Below, piece by piece: positions 17,917 to 26,038 of a DNA stretch of 64,000 nt. This DNA comes from CAZMVY01 sp964653435 (GTDB lineage: Bacteria; Planctomycetota; Phycisphaerae; UBA1845; PWPN01): assembly GCA_964653435.1 (NCBI GenBank), contig CAZZFA010000006.1:35099-99098 (forward strand), given 5' to 3'. The notes beneath the pieces are model-generated. The model did no database searches. It was not told the origin of the DNA and was given only the letters and a program-made list of their open reading frames with translations. Within the stretch, counting starts at the first letter, position 1, and each line of letters starts with the position of its first letter. Position numbers and translations under genes: made by a program.

Positions 17917-20292
17917 CTACTGCTGTCTCAAAGACTGGATCCGTTCCGCCAGCCGATATCGGACGGCCTCCGGCAGGTCCGGGATCCGAAGCGCCTGATG
18001 GTAGACATCCGCCGCGTCGTTCTTGCGTCCCTGTTCCTCGTAGATGTCGGCCAGCAGCGCGTACACGTCGAGATCGGAAACACCCCGTTTGATCGTTCCC
18101 TGCAGCACGTCGATCGCCCGGTCGGTCTCGCCCCTGCGGCGCAGGTAGAATGCGTAGGTGTACGCGTACTTTGCTTCCTGCGGGCGGAGTTCGAACGCCT
18201 TACGGCACCAGTCGACGGCCTCATCGGGATGTTTCTCGGCGAGCATGACGCCGAGGTTGTACGCCGCGACGGCCGACCGGGGCTCCGCCTTGAACGCGGC
18301 GCGCAGCGCGGGCTCCGCTTCATCCATCCGCCCGAGTTCGGCGAGCAGCAGGCCGAGGTTCAGGTTGGCGGCGGCGTTGTTCGGGTCCTGTTTCAGGGCC
18401 TGGCGCAGGGCCTGCTCGGCCTTTTCATTCTGCCCCGTGGCGTTGTAGGCGAGCGAGATGTTGACCAGCGGCGGGATGCTTTCCGGTTGGAGCTTCACCG
18501 CCGTCTCGAACGACGCGATGGCCCGGTCGAAATCGCGGCGGCACATGAAGAAGTTGCCGAGGTTGTAGTGCGAGGCGTGATCGTCGGGCCGGGCCGTCAT
18601 CACCTGCAGGAACTCGCCCGTCGCCCTGTCGAGGTCCTTTCGATCGGCGTCCTTTACCATTTCGGCCGGCAGGGCGGCCAGGGACCCCGCCGCGCGCACG
18701 CGGACCAGCCGGTACTCATCCCGCGTGGCGTTCAACAGGGCTTCGATCGCATCGGGCGTCCAACGGCCGTTCATCGCCTCGGCGGCGCTTGCGCGGATGA
18801 GGGGCGAGGGGTCCTTCATGGCCGCCAGCAGCGCCGGCCACTTGCGTTCGTCATCGCAGTTGCGGAGCAGGCGTATCAGCGAGTTGGCAAAGACTTCGTC
18901 GCGGCTTTCGCTGCCGAGGTACGCCAGCATCTCGGGCAGTCTCGACCAGTCTTCCTTGCGGGCTGCGTCGATCAGGCCGGCCTGCCGCAGCAGCGGCGCC
19001 TGGTAATCCTGCGGGTGCCACTGGCGGACGTGCCGGTCCGACCAGGCCGCGTCCTTGTCCGCGTGGCAGAGGTTGCAGGCGTTGGGCGACTTGAATGCAA
19101 GGCTCGCCGCCGGCGCCGGCGGCCGCATCGAGTGGTCGCTCCGGCGCATCCGCGCGAACTCCGTCATCGGCATGTGACAGGCGACGCACCGGTTCCCTTC
19201 GCTGCCGGCCTTGTGGTGGGTATGTGCCGGGGCGTTCTCGACCCGCTCCCGGTGGCACGGCAGGCACGCATGGTTCGTCTGATCGTCCGGAAACCGGTAC
19301 CGCCCGCTCGATGTGTGACAATGAACACAGTCGATCTGCCCGGACTTCGCGCAGGGGCTCATCCGCCACGTGGTGTACGTGTAGTTCTCGCCGAGGTCCC
19401 GCCCGTCCGGATAGAAGTCCCGGTCTTCCAGCGTGACGAGGTCGTAGTGATCGAAGTACCGGTCGCCGGGACGGAAGCTCGTCGTCATTACGACCATCTT
19501 CGCGTGGCAGGGGGCGCACAGGCTGTTGTTCTGCTCGTGGGTGAAGGGCTTGGTGCTGATGAGCTTGAGTTCCTTCGGCGGCTGAGCGGACGGGGCCGCA
19601 CGGAACGTGCGGACGTGCTCGCCCCCGGGGCCGTGGCAGGTCTCGCAATTGATCCCCGGTTCGGTCCAAGTCGTGCGATACGTGTCGCTCGCGAGGTCGT
19701 AGTTGGTCGAGAGCTGGCTGACATGGCACCCGTAGCACGACGTGTTGAACGTCAGTTGACGGTCTCGCCAGTCGAGCGGCTCGTCGCGGCGGTCGCCGAA
19801 ATGGCGGACGGCGCTGGCCGTTGTGTCGAACCATGCCTTCCGGCGGACGTCGTACGCCACGGGCAGGACCTGCAGGCGTCCGCGATCCAGCGGCGTCAGG
19901 AAGTAGTATACGTTCTTGCCGCCCATGACGTGCTCGATCGGGTAGCGTTTCTCGCCGTCGGGGCCCGATTCGATGACCTCGCGACGGCCATTCTCAATCT
20001 CGGCGCGGTAGCGGACCTTGCCGATCGGGAGGGCTTCTTTCTGCGGCGTGAGCTTCGTACGGGCCAGCTCGTCGCGGAACGGCTGCATCGCGAGCCCGTG
20101 GAACGACGTTGCCCACTTCTGGTAGAACGGCTCATGGCAGCTCCGGCAGCTCGATGATCCGTAGATGTCGGACGCCGTCGGGGTATTGGCGGCCGCGGGG
20201 GTGGTGGCCGTCGGCTGCGCCCGGGCGGCAGCCGCGAAGGCGGCGAGAGACGTTACACAAGCCGTAACGAAAAGGCCGGCACACGTTCGCAT
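17917..20292 (-). CDS. Octaheme c-type cytochrome with HEAT and TPR domains
   Basis: The 791-aa exported protein starts with a signal peptide (FVTACVTSLAAFAAAARA). It has eight CxxCH heme sites, with Cys at 48, 185, 215, 258, 321, 342, 368 and 405. Several extra histidines (HTHHKAG, DHSMR) could be distal ligands. HEAT-like repeats follow at about 450-545 (LIRASAAEAMNGR, VRVRAAGSLAAL). Seven or so TPR repeats run to the end (for example DDHASHYNLGNFFMCRRDFD, NNAAANLNLGLLLAELGRMD). The architecture suggests periplasmic electron transfer or a multiheme redox enzyme scaffolded by TPRs. The substrate cannot be told. The ATG at 20292 follows a moderate purine run (AGAAGAG). Confidence 0.9.
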   Translation of the reverse strand: MRTCAGLFVTACVTSLAAFAAAARAQPTATTPAAANTPTASDIYGSSSCRSCHEPFYQKWATSFHGLAMQPFRDELARTKLTPQKEALPIGKVRYRAEIENGRREVIESGPDGEKRYPIEHVMGGKNVYYFLTPLDRGRLQVLPVAYDVRRKAWFDTTASAVRHFGDRRDEPLDWRDRQLTFNTSCYGCHVSQLSTNYDLASDTYRTTWTEPGINCETCHGPGGEHVRTFRAAPSAQPPKELKLISTKPFTHEQNNSLCAPCHAKMVVMTTSFRPGDRYFDHYDLVTLEDRDFYPDGRDLGENYTYTTWRMSPCAKSGQIDCVHCHTSSGRYRFPDDQTNHACLPCHRERVENAPAHTHHKAGSEGNRCVACHMPMTEFARMRRSDHSMRPPAPAASLAFKSPNACNLCHADKDAAWSDRHVRQWHPQDYQAPLLRQAGLIDAARKEDWSRLPEMLAYLGSESRDEVFANSLIRLLRNCDDERKWPALLAAMKDPSPLIRASAAEAMNGRWTPDAIEALLNATRDEYRLVRVRAAGSLAALPAEMVKDADRKDLDRATGEFLQVMTARPDDHASHYNLGNFFMCRRDFDRAIASFETAVKLQPESIPPLVNISLAYNATGQNEKAEQALRQALKQDPNNAAANLNLGLLLAELGRMDEAEPALRAAFKAEPRSAVAAYNLGVMLAEKHPDEAVDWCRKAFELRPQEAKYAYTYAFYLRRRGETDRAIDVLQGTIKRGVSDLDVYALLADIYEEQGRKNDAADVYHQALRIPDLPEAVRYRLAERIQSLRQQ

Positions 20293-20672
20293 ATTCGCTC
20301 TTCTGTTCGCACAACCCGCCGCGCAACGCGCGAGGCGCCGGGCGGACGCCCCGAGGCATTCTGTATACCGCGCCGGCGGCGCAGATGCACACTGCCCGCA
20401 GGCGCGTGCGCCATGGAAACCGGATGCGCCCCGTGGGTTATCCGCTTGCCGTCGCCTCACGGAGTTGCTCAATCGAGATCGGCGCGGTCTGATACGAGCG
20501 GTCGGAGGCAATGGTGGGACACGCACAGCCTGTACATTCCGAAAGCGGGGGGGACGCCCGCTTCCCATCGGTCATCGTAGGACACGCGCAGCCTGCACCG
20601 CGCGCATCGGGCGGGCGCGGGGCAGTACAGGCCGCAAGCGGTCCTGGGCGAGCGCGGTTTCCGGGGGATCTG
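20293..20672. other. Divergent intergenic region with a direct-repeat pair
   Basis: Between the divergent cytochrome and phosphodiesterase-like genes lies a minus-strand TATACA (20362-20367) that could serve the cytochrome, and a pair of imperfect direct repeats at 20513-20598. No gene is seen. Confidence 0.45.
20513..20598. repeat. Pair of 23-bp imperfect direct repeats
   Basis: GGTGGGACACGCACAGCC... (20513-20535) recurs as CGTAGGACACGCGCAGCC... (20576-20598), 63 bases apart, with a core GGACACGCRCAGCCTGYAC. The bases between are GC-rich and differ. It looks like a dispersed intergenic repeat unit rather than an operator, but no third copy was found in the window. Confidence 0.65.
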
Positions 20673-22358
20673 ATGCCCTTACCGAGAGCAGTGCCGGCGT
20701 GGGTCCTGCGGCCACGTGCGGCGAGGCGCCTTGTGCCGGTGTCTCTGGCGTGTGCCGTCGCAATCGGCCTTGCGGGCTGCGGCCGGGTCGCCGCCGGCGG
20801 TCTGGACTTCCGGCTGCCGGCCGGCAGCCGGGAGCGCGGGGCCGTCGTGTTCCTGGTGGACGGGGTGAACGCGGAGATCTTCGAACAACTGCTCGATGCC
20901 GGCGAACTGCCGGCCATCCGAAAGTACTTCGTCGATCGCGGGTTGTATGTCCGCCGGGCCGTCGCCGGCATTCCCACGATCACGCTGGTCAACCAGACCT
21001 GTATCGTCACGGGACGGTTCCCGGGCCATCATGGCATCGTGGGCAACGGCTGGTTCGATCGCAACCGACTCATCCTGCGCGACTACCGGTTGATCGCGGA
21101 GAAGAACAAGCTGGACCAGGACCACCGGGCAACCACGCTCTTCGAGTGTCTGCCGGATGAGCTGACGTGTTCGTTGTTTTATCAGTCGCACCGGGGGGCG
21201 ACGAAATGGGTTGAGGATCGGCTCTCGGCCGGTCCGCCGTTCTTCTTCGGCTGGTATGGGTTCATCGACGAATTGACGCTGTCCCGCTTCGAGATCGTGG
21301 CGGACCTGGCCCGCCGGTACCGGCAGTTCGCCGGCCTCACGCTGGTCTACCTGCTGAATGCCGATTTCCAGGCCTACGAGCACGGGACCGGTTCGCCGCA
21401 ATACCGCCAGGCCCTGCGGGATACGGACCGCGCCGTGGGGCGCGTCCTGGGGGACATCGAGCGGGCCGGCCTGCTGGAGAAGATCCACATCGTCCTGGTC
21501 TCCGACCACGGCCACTGGGACGTCACGCGCCACTACAGCCTCGCCCGGCTCCTTCGGGAGCGGGCCGGCGTGAATCTGTCGCGCGATCCCGTATCGGAGG
21601 ACGTGCCGTTTGAGTCCAGACTCGCGGTCTTTGACCGATACACGGGCGTTTGTTTCTACAACGGCGATCGATATGCGGCGCTGTACCTCCGCAAGCCGGA
21701 TCGCCGAACCCCCGGCGCAGGGGGATGGCATACGTGGCTGGTCCGACCGTCGATGGGGGACCTGAAAGACTACCCGGCCGGGGGCGGGACCATCGATCTT
21801 CCCTCGCTGCTGGTTTCGCACGATGCGGTGGATGCCGTGTGCTTTTCGGCCGGGCCTGATCGTGCCCGCGTGCAGACAAAGGCGGGCGAGGTGGAGTTCG
21901 ATCAGCAAGGGGGGGGCGGCATGCCGATCCGCTACCGTCTCATTCGCGGTACGGACCCGCTCGGCTGGGGCGGCAAGATTCCCGACGACATCCTCGGCGG
22001 CAGGCCCATCGGCCCGCGCGAGTGGCTCTCGGCTACCGGCGCGACGGAGTACCCCGACCTTCCCGCGCAGATCGTGGCGTACTTCCGCGCCGACCGTGCG
22101 GCGGACCTCGCCGTCTTTGCCGCCGTCGGCTGGGACTTCGGCACCACGCATCGTTCGGGGCACGGCGGCGTGCGCGCCGTGGATCTGCGGGTCCCGCTCC
22201 TGCTGGCCGGGCCGGGCGTGCGGCACGAGCGGCGCGACACCAACGTGCGGACGGTTGACCTGATGCCCACGATCCTGACGCTGCTCGGGCATCCCGTGCC
22301 GCCGGGCCTCGACGGCGAGAGCCTTGTTCCGCGGCCGGACCGCGGCGATGTCCGCTGA
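20673..22358 (+). CDS. Alkaline-phosphatase-fold phosphodiesterase-like lipoprotein
   Basis: The 561-aa protein has a lipoprotein signal (ACAVAIGLAGCGR) and the type I phosphodiesterase/nucleotide pyrophosphatase fold. The first metal site is VVFLVDGVN. The nucleophile region GIPTITLVNQTCIVTGRFPG contains the expected Thr followed by an Asn, and GHHGIVGNGWFD follows. Metal sites come later in VYLLNADFQAYEHG, LVSDHGHWDVT and THRSGHGG. Relatives hydrolyse phosphodiester or pyrophosphate bonds. The ATG at 20673 has GGGGGATC upstream. Envelope location is inferred from the lipobox. It is divergent from the cytochrome gene. Confidence 0.88.
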   Translation: MPLPRAVPAWVLRPRAARRLVPVSLACAVAIGLAGCGRVAAGGLDFRLPAGSRERGAVVFLVDGVNAEIFEQLLDAGELPAIRKYFVDRGLYVRRAVAGIPTITLVNQTCIVTGRFPGHHGIVGNGWFDRNRLILRDYRLIAEKNKLDQDHRATTLFECLPDELTCSLFYQSHRGATKWVEDRLSAGPPFFFGWYGFIDELTLSRFEIVADLARRYRQFAGLTLVYLLNADFQAYEHGTGSPQYRQALRDTDRAVGRVLGDIERAGLLEKIHIVLVSDHGHWDVTRHYSLARLLRERAGVNLSRDPVSEDVPFESRLAVFDRYTGVCFYNGDRYAALYLRKPDRRTPGAGGWHTWLVRPSMGDLKDYPAGGGTIDLPSLLVSHDAVDAVCFSAGPDRARVQTKAGEVEFDQQGGGGMPIRYRLIRGTDPLGWGGKIPDDILGGRPIGPREWLSATGATEYPDLPAQIVAYFRADRAADLAVFAAVGWDFGTTHRSGHGGVRAVDLRVPLLLAGPGVRHERRDTNVRTVDLMPTILTLLGHPVPPGLDGESLVPRPDRGDVR

Positions 22359-22826
22359 ACGGCCGGCAGGTGCGACGCGAGATCGGCCGTCGTGGGCTGC
22401 CCTTCGCAGCTTGTTGCGGCGATTCGGCGGGAGCGGGACATACGTGCCGTCTGCATGGCCGTGCCGCTGGAGGGACGCAGAGGTGTGATGTTCAGGTTGC
22501 CGTCGATGTGCGTTTGACGACGGCCCCCCGTGCGGCTACCATCGTTGGACCAATGGGATGTGTCCCTGCCCCTCTCTCGTCCGGGCTTGCTCAGGCTCCG
22601 ACATTTCCGATTGGCGGCAAAGGTGTGAATCGTTCTTGCGGATAGGCGTGTGCGCCGGCGGGCCGTGCATGCCGGTTTCGACGGTTCGCGGCCGATGGAA
22701 GCCGCGGACCGCCGGCCGGGTGTGAGTTGCGCCGCAGTGACGCGTGCGGGATCGGCCCCGACGTTCGCAATGCGGCCTTTGGCGGCGGCGCGGTCGTATG
22801 CCGTCAGGCATCAGGTGGAGACCTTT
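22359..22826. other. Leader region of the small basic gene
   Basis: No convincing gene is present. A promoter-like pair TTGACG (22514-22519) and TACCAT (22537-22542), spacer 17, points toward the small basic gene at 22827. A start near 22550 would give a leader of about 280 bases. A 30-codon frame from 22552 was considered and not called. Confidence 0.4.
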
Positions 22827-23009
22827 ATGGGACGAAATGTGAGACCTTCGGTTCTCAAACGTGATCGTGAACGGAGAAAGGCGGAAAAAGCGGCCCGGAA
22901 GCGCGAACGCCGCGAGCGCCGCCGCAACGCGGTACCGCCGCTCGATTCCCCGCCGCTTATCGAGGAAGGCGGCGACCCCCCGACGCCGGCGCCTCAGCCA
23001 TCCGATTGA
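22827..23009 (+). CDS. Small, very basic helical protein, 60 aa
   Basis: Translation from the ATG at 22827, preceded by GGTGGAG, gives GRNVRPSVLKRDRERRKAEK and continues as a Lys/Arg/Glu-rich helix, then an acidic/proline tail (EEGGDPPTPAPQPSD). Proteins with the same 'RPSvlKRqRERar' opening and about this size recur in many bacteria, often near RNA-binding or cold-shock genes; their function is unknown. The RRM gene lies 0.6 kb away, which fits that pattern. A nucleic-acid-associated role is only an inference from composition. Confidence 0.7.
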   Translation: MGRNVRPSVLKRDRERRKAEKAARKRERRERRRNAVPPLDSPPLIEEGGDPPTPAPQPSD

Positions 23010-23207
23010 CTGTGGCTGCCGCGCCGTGTGAGACGGCTTGCGCGGTGCACGAGCGCTGCGCGGCCGATGCGCAAGCTCCTCGCAGGCGGCGAGCATCACG
23101 GCAGCCCGCCACCGCGGGCGGTACGCCCCCCGTTTTCGCCGCCGGCACATGGGTCGCCGACCGAGAACGGGCACTATCGCCGCTTCGGCGGGTGGGCAAA
23201 GCCCGCG

Positions 23208-23507
23208 CTACGGCCGGGTGTGCGGCGCCTTCCTGTACGCGTACACCATGTCCGCCTTTTCCCCGGCGGCGGCCTTGCCATCGGTGGCGAGGGCGCTCAC
23301 GAAGTGCTCTTGCACCTCGCGTGCAACGATGGCCGAGTCGGCGCGGCGTCGAATCCACCGGTCGCCCTTTTCCTTGACCTTATGCTGATCGAAAAGGGCG
23401 GCCCGGGAATCGTTGCTGGTGCCCACATACCACGTACCCGGCTCACCACCGCGTTTGCGGATATGGGTCGTGATCTCGTCGATAATCTGCTGCTTCGACT
23501 TTGTCAT
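23208..23507 (-). CDS. GIY-YIG-like small protein
   Basis: The 99-aa protein begins with a helical segment (KSKQQIIDEITTHIRKRG). It then has TWYVGTSND, DRWIRRRADSAIVAREVQEH and a closing DMVYAYRK. The order WYVG...H...R...AR-E...VYAY resembles the minimal GIY-YIG nuclease-like fold found in small uncharacterised proteins. I see the pattern but not a confirmed catalytic set, so activity is uncertain. The SD site AGGAGGTCC is almost perfect. It lies 87 bases downstream of the RRM gene on the same strand, beyond a strong terminator. Confidence 0.78.
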   Translation of the reverse strand: MTKSKQQIIDEITTHIRKRGGEPGTWYVGTSNDSRAALFDQHKVKEKGDRWIRRRADSAIVAREVQEHFVSALATDGKAAAGEKADMVYAYRKAPHTRP

Positions 23508-23536
23508 GGCGGACCTCCTGCCAGCGGCCTGTGAGG

Positions 23537-23574
23537 AAAAAGAGAGAAGGCCACGTCTGGTTCGTGGCCTTCTC
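23537..23574 (-). terminator. Rho-independent terminator of the RRM gene
   Basis: A perfect 11-bp stem (GAGAAGGCCAC at 23544-23554 with GTGGCCTTCTC at 23564-23574) and a 9-base loop is followed on the minus strand by a T-rich tract at 23537-23543. It lies 21 bases after the RRM stop codon. Confidence 0.92.
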
Positions 23575-23594
23575 CTGCGTATACGTCAGACGAT

Positions 23595-23912
23595 TCAGTA
23601 GCGTCTGCCGCCGCCGCCGTAGCCGCCCCGGCCGCCGCGACCGCCGCCGCCCCCGCCGCGATTCTCGCGCGGCTTGGCCTCGTTGACGGTGAGGGCCCGC
23701 CCGCCGTGGTCCTTGCCGTTCAGCGCGGAAATGGCGGCCTGGGCCTCCTGATCCGAGCTCATCTCGACGAACCCGAATCCCTTGCTGCGGCCGGTCATGC
23801 GGTCGCTGATGACCTCGGCACTGTCCACCGTGCCGTGCGCCGAGAACAACTGCTCCAGATCGGAGCTGCTGACCTCATAACTCAGGTTTCCGACATATAA
23901 CTTTTTGCCCAT
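23595..23912 (-). CDS. Glycine-rich RRM RNA-binding protein
   Basis: The 105-aa protein has a single RNA-recognition motif: RNP2 KLYVGNL (4-10) and RNP1 KGFGFVEM (about 44-51). A Gly/Arg-rich tail follows (GGGGGGRGGRGGYGGGGRRY). Such bacterial proteins, best known in cyanobacteria, bind RNA and are often cold-induced. AAGGAGATCC precedes the ATG. The leader is about 160 bases if the TATACT promoter at 24083 is used, and a strong terminator follows, so this is probably a monocistronic, highly expressed gene. Confidence 0.95.
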   Translation of the reverse strand: MGKKLYVGNLSYEVSSSDLEQLFSAHGTVDSAEVISDRMTGRSKGFGFVEMSSDQEAQAAISALNGKDHGGRALTVNEAKPRENRGGGGGGRGGRGGYGGGGRRY

Positions 23913-24082
23913 CGTAGGATCTCCTTTGCGAGGGCCTTATGACCCGCGTTTTGCTTTCCGGGTCACGTGTGAAAGGGGCCTGCGTTTCGGCCCAGAAAGG
24001 CAGGAAGGGCGAATGAGGAGGCGTTGCGGACCTTCTTAGGGGCGTCGCATACCCGGCTCGTTCGACGAACCAACCGCCAAGC

Positions 24083-24111
24083 AGTATACCTGATGTGAAG
24101 TCCCGTGTACA
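24083..24111 (-). promoter_or_regulatory. Promoter of the RRM gene
   Basis: On the minus strand TGTACA (24106-24111) and TATACT (24083-24088) are separated by 17 bases. A start near 24076 gives a leader of about 160 bases, unusually long and reminiscent of cold-shock mRNAs. Confidence 0.5.
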
Positions 24112-24294
24112 GGGGGCATATGGGCGGCATGACGGTATGCAGAGCCGCGTGCCCGTCCGTGCGGAGATCGGCCACTTCGCCCCGCCGCATCGGCTCGCCA
24201 CGCGGCTGCCCCGACGGCGGGCCGCGCCGGCCCCGGCGAGCGGGATCATCGGGATTCGGTGTCGCCTTTGGCGGAGGCCCGCCTTCCGCGATAA

Positions 24295-24488
24295 CATTAG
24301 AGTTTCCCGTCGCAGCTATTGCGTGCCTTGCGCGCATGTATCGCGCTGCGGTGGTAGCGCTATCTGTCGTTCGGAGGAGCGCAGCGACGAAGAATCCGGC
24401 TGATTGGCGCAGGCAAGCCAGATGCTTCGCTTCGCTCAGCATGACGGGAGCTGGCGCGGCCGTGTTCGGTTGCGGCCGAAGGCCGCCG
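24295..24488 (+). repeat. Interspersed palindromic repeat, copy A
   Basis: The element runs from TTAGAGTTTCCCGTCGCAGC through GCGCGCATGTATCGCGCTGC to a core GTCGTTCGGAGGAGCGCAGC...GAAGAATCCGG. It then has the opposing half CCAGATGCTTCGCTTCGCTC...CATGACGG and ends near GTGTTCGGTTGCGGCCGAAG. The same blocks occur in the same order, inverted, in copies B (33.6 kb) and C (35.2 kb). The core is itself an imperfect inverted repeat. It encodes nothing. Confidence 0.85.
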
Positions 24489-24563
24489 TAGACCGCCGGT
24501 TCGGTCGACCGCCGCGCGGCGGCGACCCTGGGACGCACCGATGCGACCGTCCGGGATGCGATC

Positions 24564-25985
24564 ATGACCGTTGTGGGGAACGTCAGCGCCGCGCTGCGCG
24601 TACGCGAAGCGTACAACGCGCCCTATGTCTGGGCCGTCTCGCTTGTGGCGGCGCTGGGCGGCCTGCTCTTCGGCTACGATTGGGTGGTGATCGGCGGGGC
24701 CAAGCCGTTCTTCGAGCGGTACTTCCACCTTGCCGACGCCTCGCTTAAGGGCTGGGCGAACAGTTGTGCGCTGATCGGTTGCCTCGTCGGCGCAATCGTG
24801 GCCGGCGCGTTGAGCGACCGCTTCGGGCGCAAGCGCCTGCTGATCGCCGCGGCATTGCTCTTCGCCGTGACCTCTCTGGGGAATGCCCTCGCCACCAGCT
24901 TCGCCATCTTCGTGGCCTGGCGGATGCTGGGCGGCGTCGCCATCGGCCTCGCGTCGAATCTCTCGCCGATGTACATCGCCGAGGTGGCCCCCGCGAGCGC
25001 CCGCGGGCGGCTCGTCTCGATGAACCAGTTGACCATCGTCATCGGCATCCTGCTCGCGCAGTTCGTGAACTGGTTCCTGGTCCGCCACCTGCCCGAGAAC
25101 GCCTCGGACGAGTTCATCATCAACTCGTGGTACGGCCGGCAGGGCTGGCGCTGGATGTTCGCGATGACGGCGGCGCCGTCGCTGTTGTTTCTGGCCGGCA
25201 TGTTGTTCGTGCCGGAGAGCCCGCGGTGGCTGGCGCGGAGCGGCCAGCGGGAACGGTCCCGCGCGGTACTGGAGGGCATCGGCGGCGCCGCCTACGCCGA
25301 AGCGGCGCTGGCCGACATCGAGCAGACGCTTGCGAACGAGACGCGCAACGCGGACATCCGCCGGCTGTTCGAGCCGAGGCTGCGCCGGGTGCTGGCCCTG
25401 GGCGTAGCGCTGGCCGTGTTTCAGCAATGGTGCGGCATCAATGTCATCTTCAACTATGCCGAGGATATCTTCCGCGCGGCGGGCTACGACATCTCCAGCG
25501 TGCTGAAGAACATCGCGTGGACCGGCTCGATCAACCTCGCGTTCACGTTCGTCGCGCTGGGTGTGGTGGACCGCGGCGGACGCCGGCCGCTGATGCTGCT
25601 GGGCGCGGCCGGTCTGGCGGGCATCTACGTCGTCATGGGCGCCTGCTACCACGCGGGCGTCCAGGGTCTGCCGGTGCTGCTGCTCGTGCTGGCGGCCATC
25701 GCCTGCTATGCGTGTTCCCTGGCGCCGGTCACGTGGGTCGTCATTTCCGAGATCTTCCCCAACCGGATTCGCGGTGCGGCGATGTCCGTGGCCGTGTCCG
25801 CGCTGTGGATCGCGTGCTTCCTTCTGACCTACACGTTCCCGCTGCTCAAGGACGCCCTGGGGCCGGCGCGGACGTTCTGGATCTATGCGGGCATCTGCGG
25901 CCTGGGGTTTCTGCTGATCCGGCGCTCTCTGCCGGAGACGCGGGGCCGTACGCTCGAGCAGATCGAGCAGGAGCTTGTGGACTGA
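24564..25985 (+). CDS. MFS sugar porter (XylE/GLUT-like)
   Basis: The 473-aa protein has twelve predicted membrane helices and the sugar-porter signatures: LGGLLFGYDWVVIGG in helix 1, SDRFGRKRLL between helices 2 and 3, PESPRWLARSG at the end of helix 6, FQQWCGINVIFNYAEDIF in helix 7, and VVDRGGRRPLML later. Relatives import xylose, arabinose, galactose or glucose by H+ symport. The start has no strong SD site. galE begins 53 bases downstream on the same strand, so the two may form a galactose-use or UDP-sugar unit; that link is inferred. Confidence 0.92.
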   Translation: MTVVGNVSAALRVREAYNAPYVWAVSLVAALGGLLFGYDWVVIGGAKPFFERYFHLADASLKGWANSCALIGCLVGAIVAGALSDRFGRKRLLIAAALLFAVTSLGNALATSFAIFVAWRMLGGVAIGLASNLSPMYIAEVAPASARGRLVSMNQLTIVIGILLAQFVNWFLVRHLPENASDEFIINSWYGRQGWRWMFAMTAAPSLLFLAGMLFVPESPRWLARSGQRERSRAVLEGIGGAAYAEAALADIEQTLANETRNADIRRLFEPRLRRVLALGVALAVFQQWCGINVIFNYAEDIFRAAGYDISSVLKNIAWTGSINLAFTFVALGVVDRGGRRPLMLLGAAGLAGIYVVMGACYHAGVQGLPVLLLVLAAIACYACSLAPVTWVVISEIFPNRIRGAAMSVAVSALWIACFLLTYTFPLLKDALGPARTFWIYAGICGLGFLLIRRSLPETRGRTLEQIEQELVD

Positions 25986-26038
25986 CGCCGCCGGCGCGGT
26001 TATGGAGACAGCGGGCGTACTCGGGAGACACACACAAG

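Larger units (their letters stand above)
23913..24563. other. Long intergenic region: RRM leader, promoter and repeat copy A
   Basis: The stretch contains the long leader and promoter of the RRM gene on the minus strand and, from about 24295, copy A of the interspersed palindromic repeat. No gene is seen between the RRM gene and the sugar transporter. Confidence 0.6.

Noticed and set aside
22552..22645. A 30-codon frame just downstream of the 22514-22542 promoter
   Set aside because: No SD site and no protein-like features; it is more likely part of the leader of the small basic gene.
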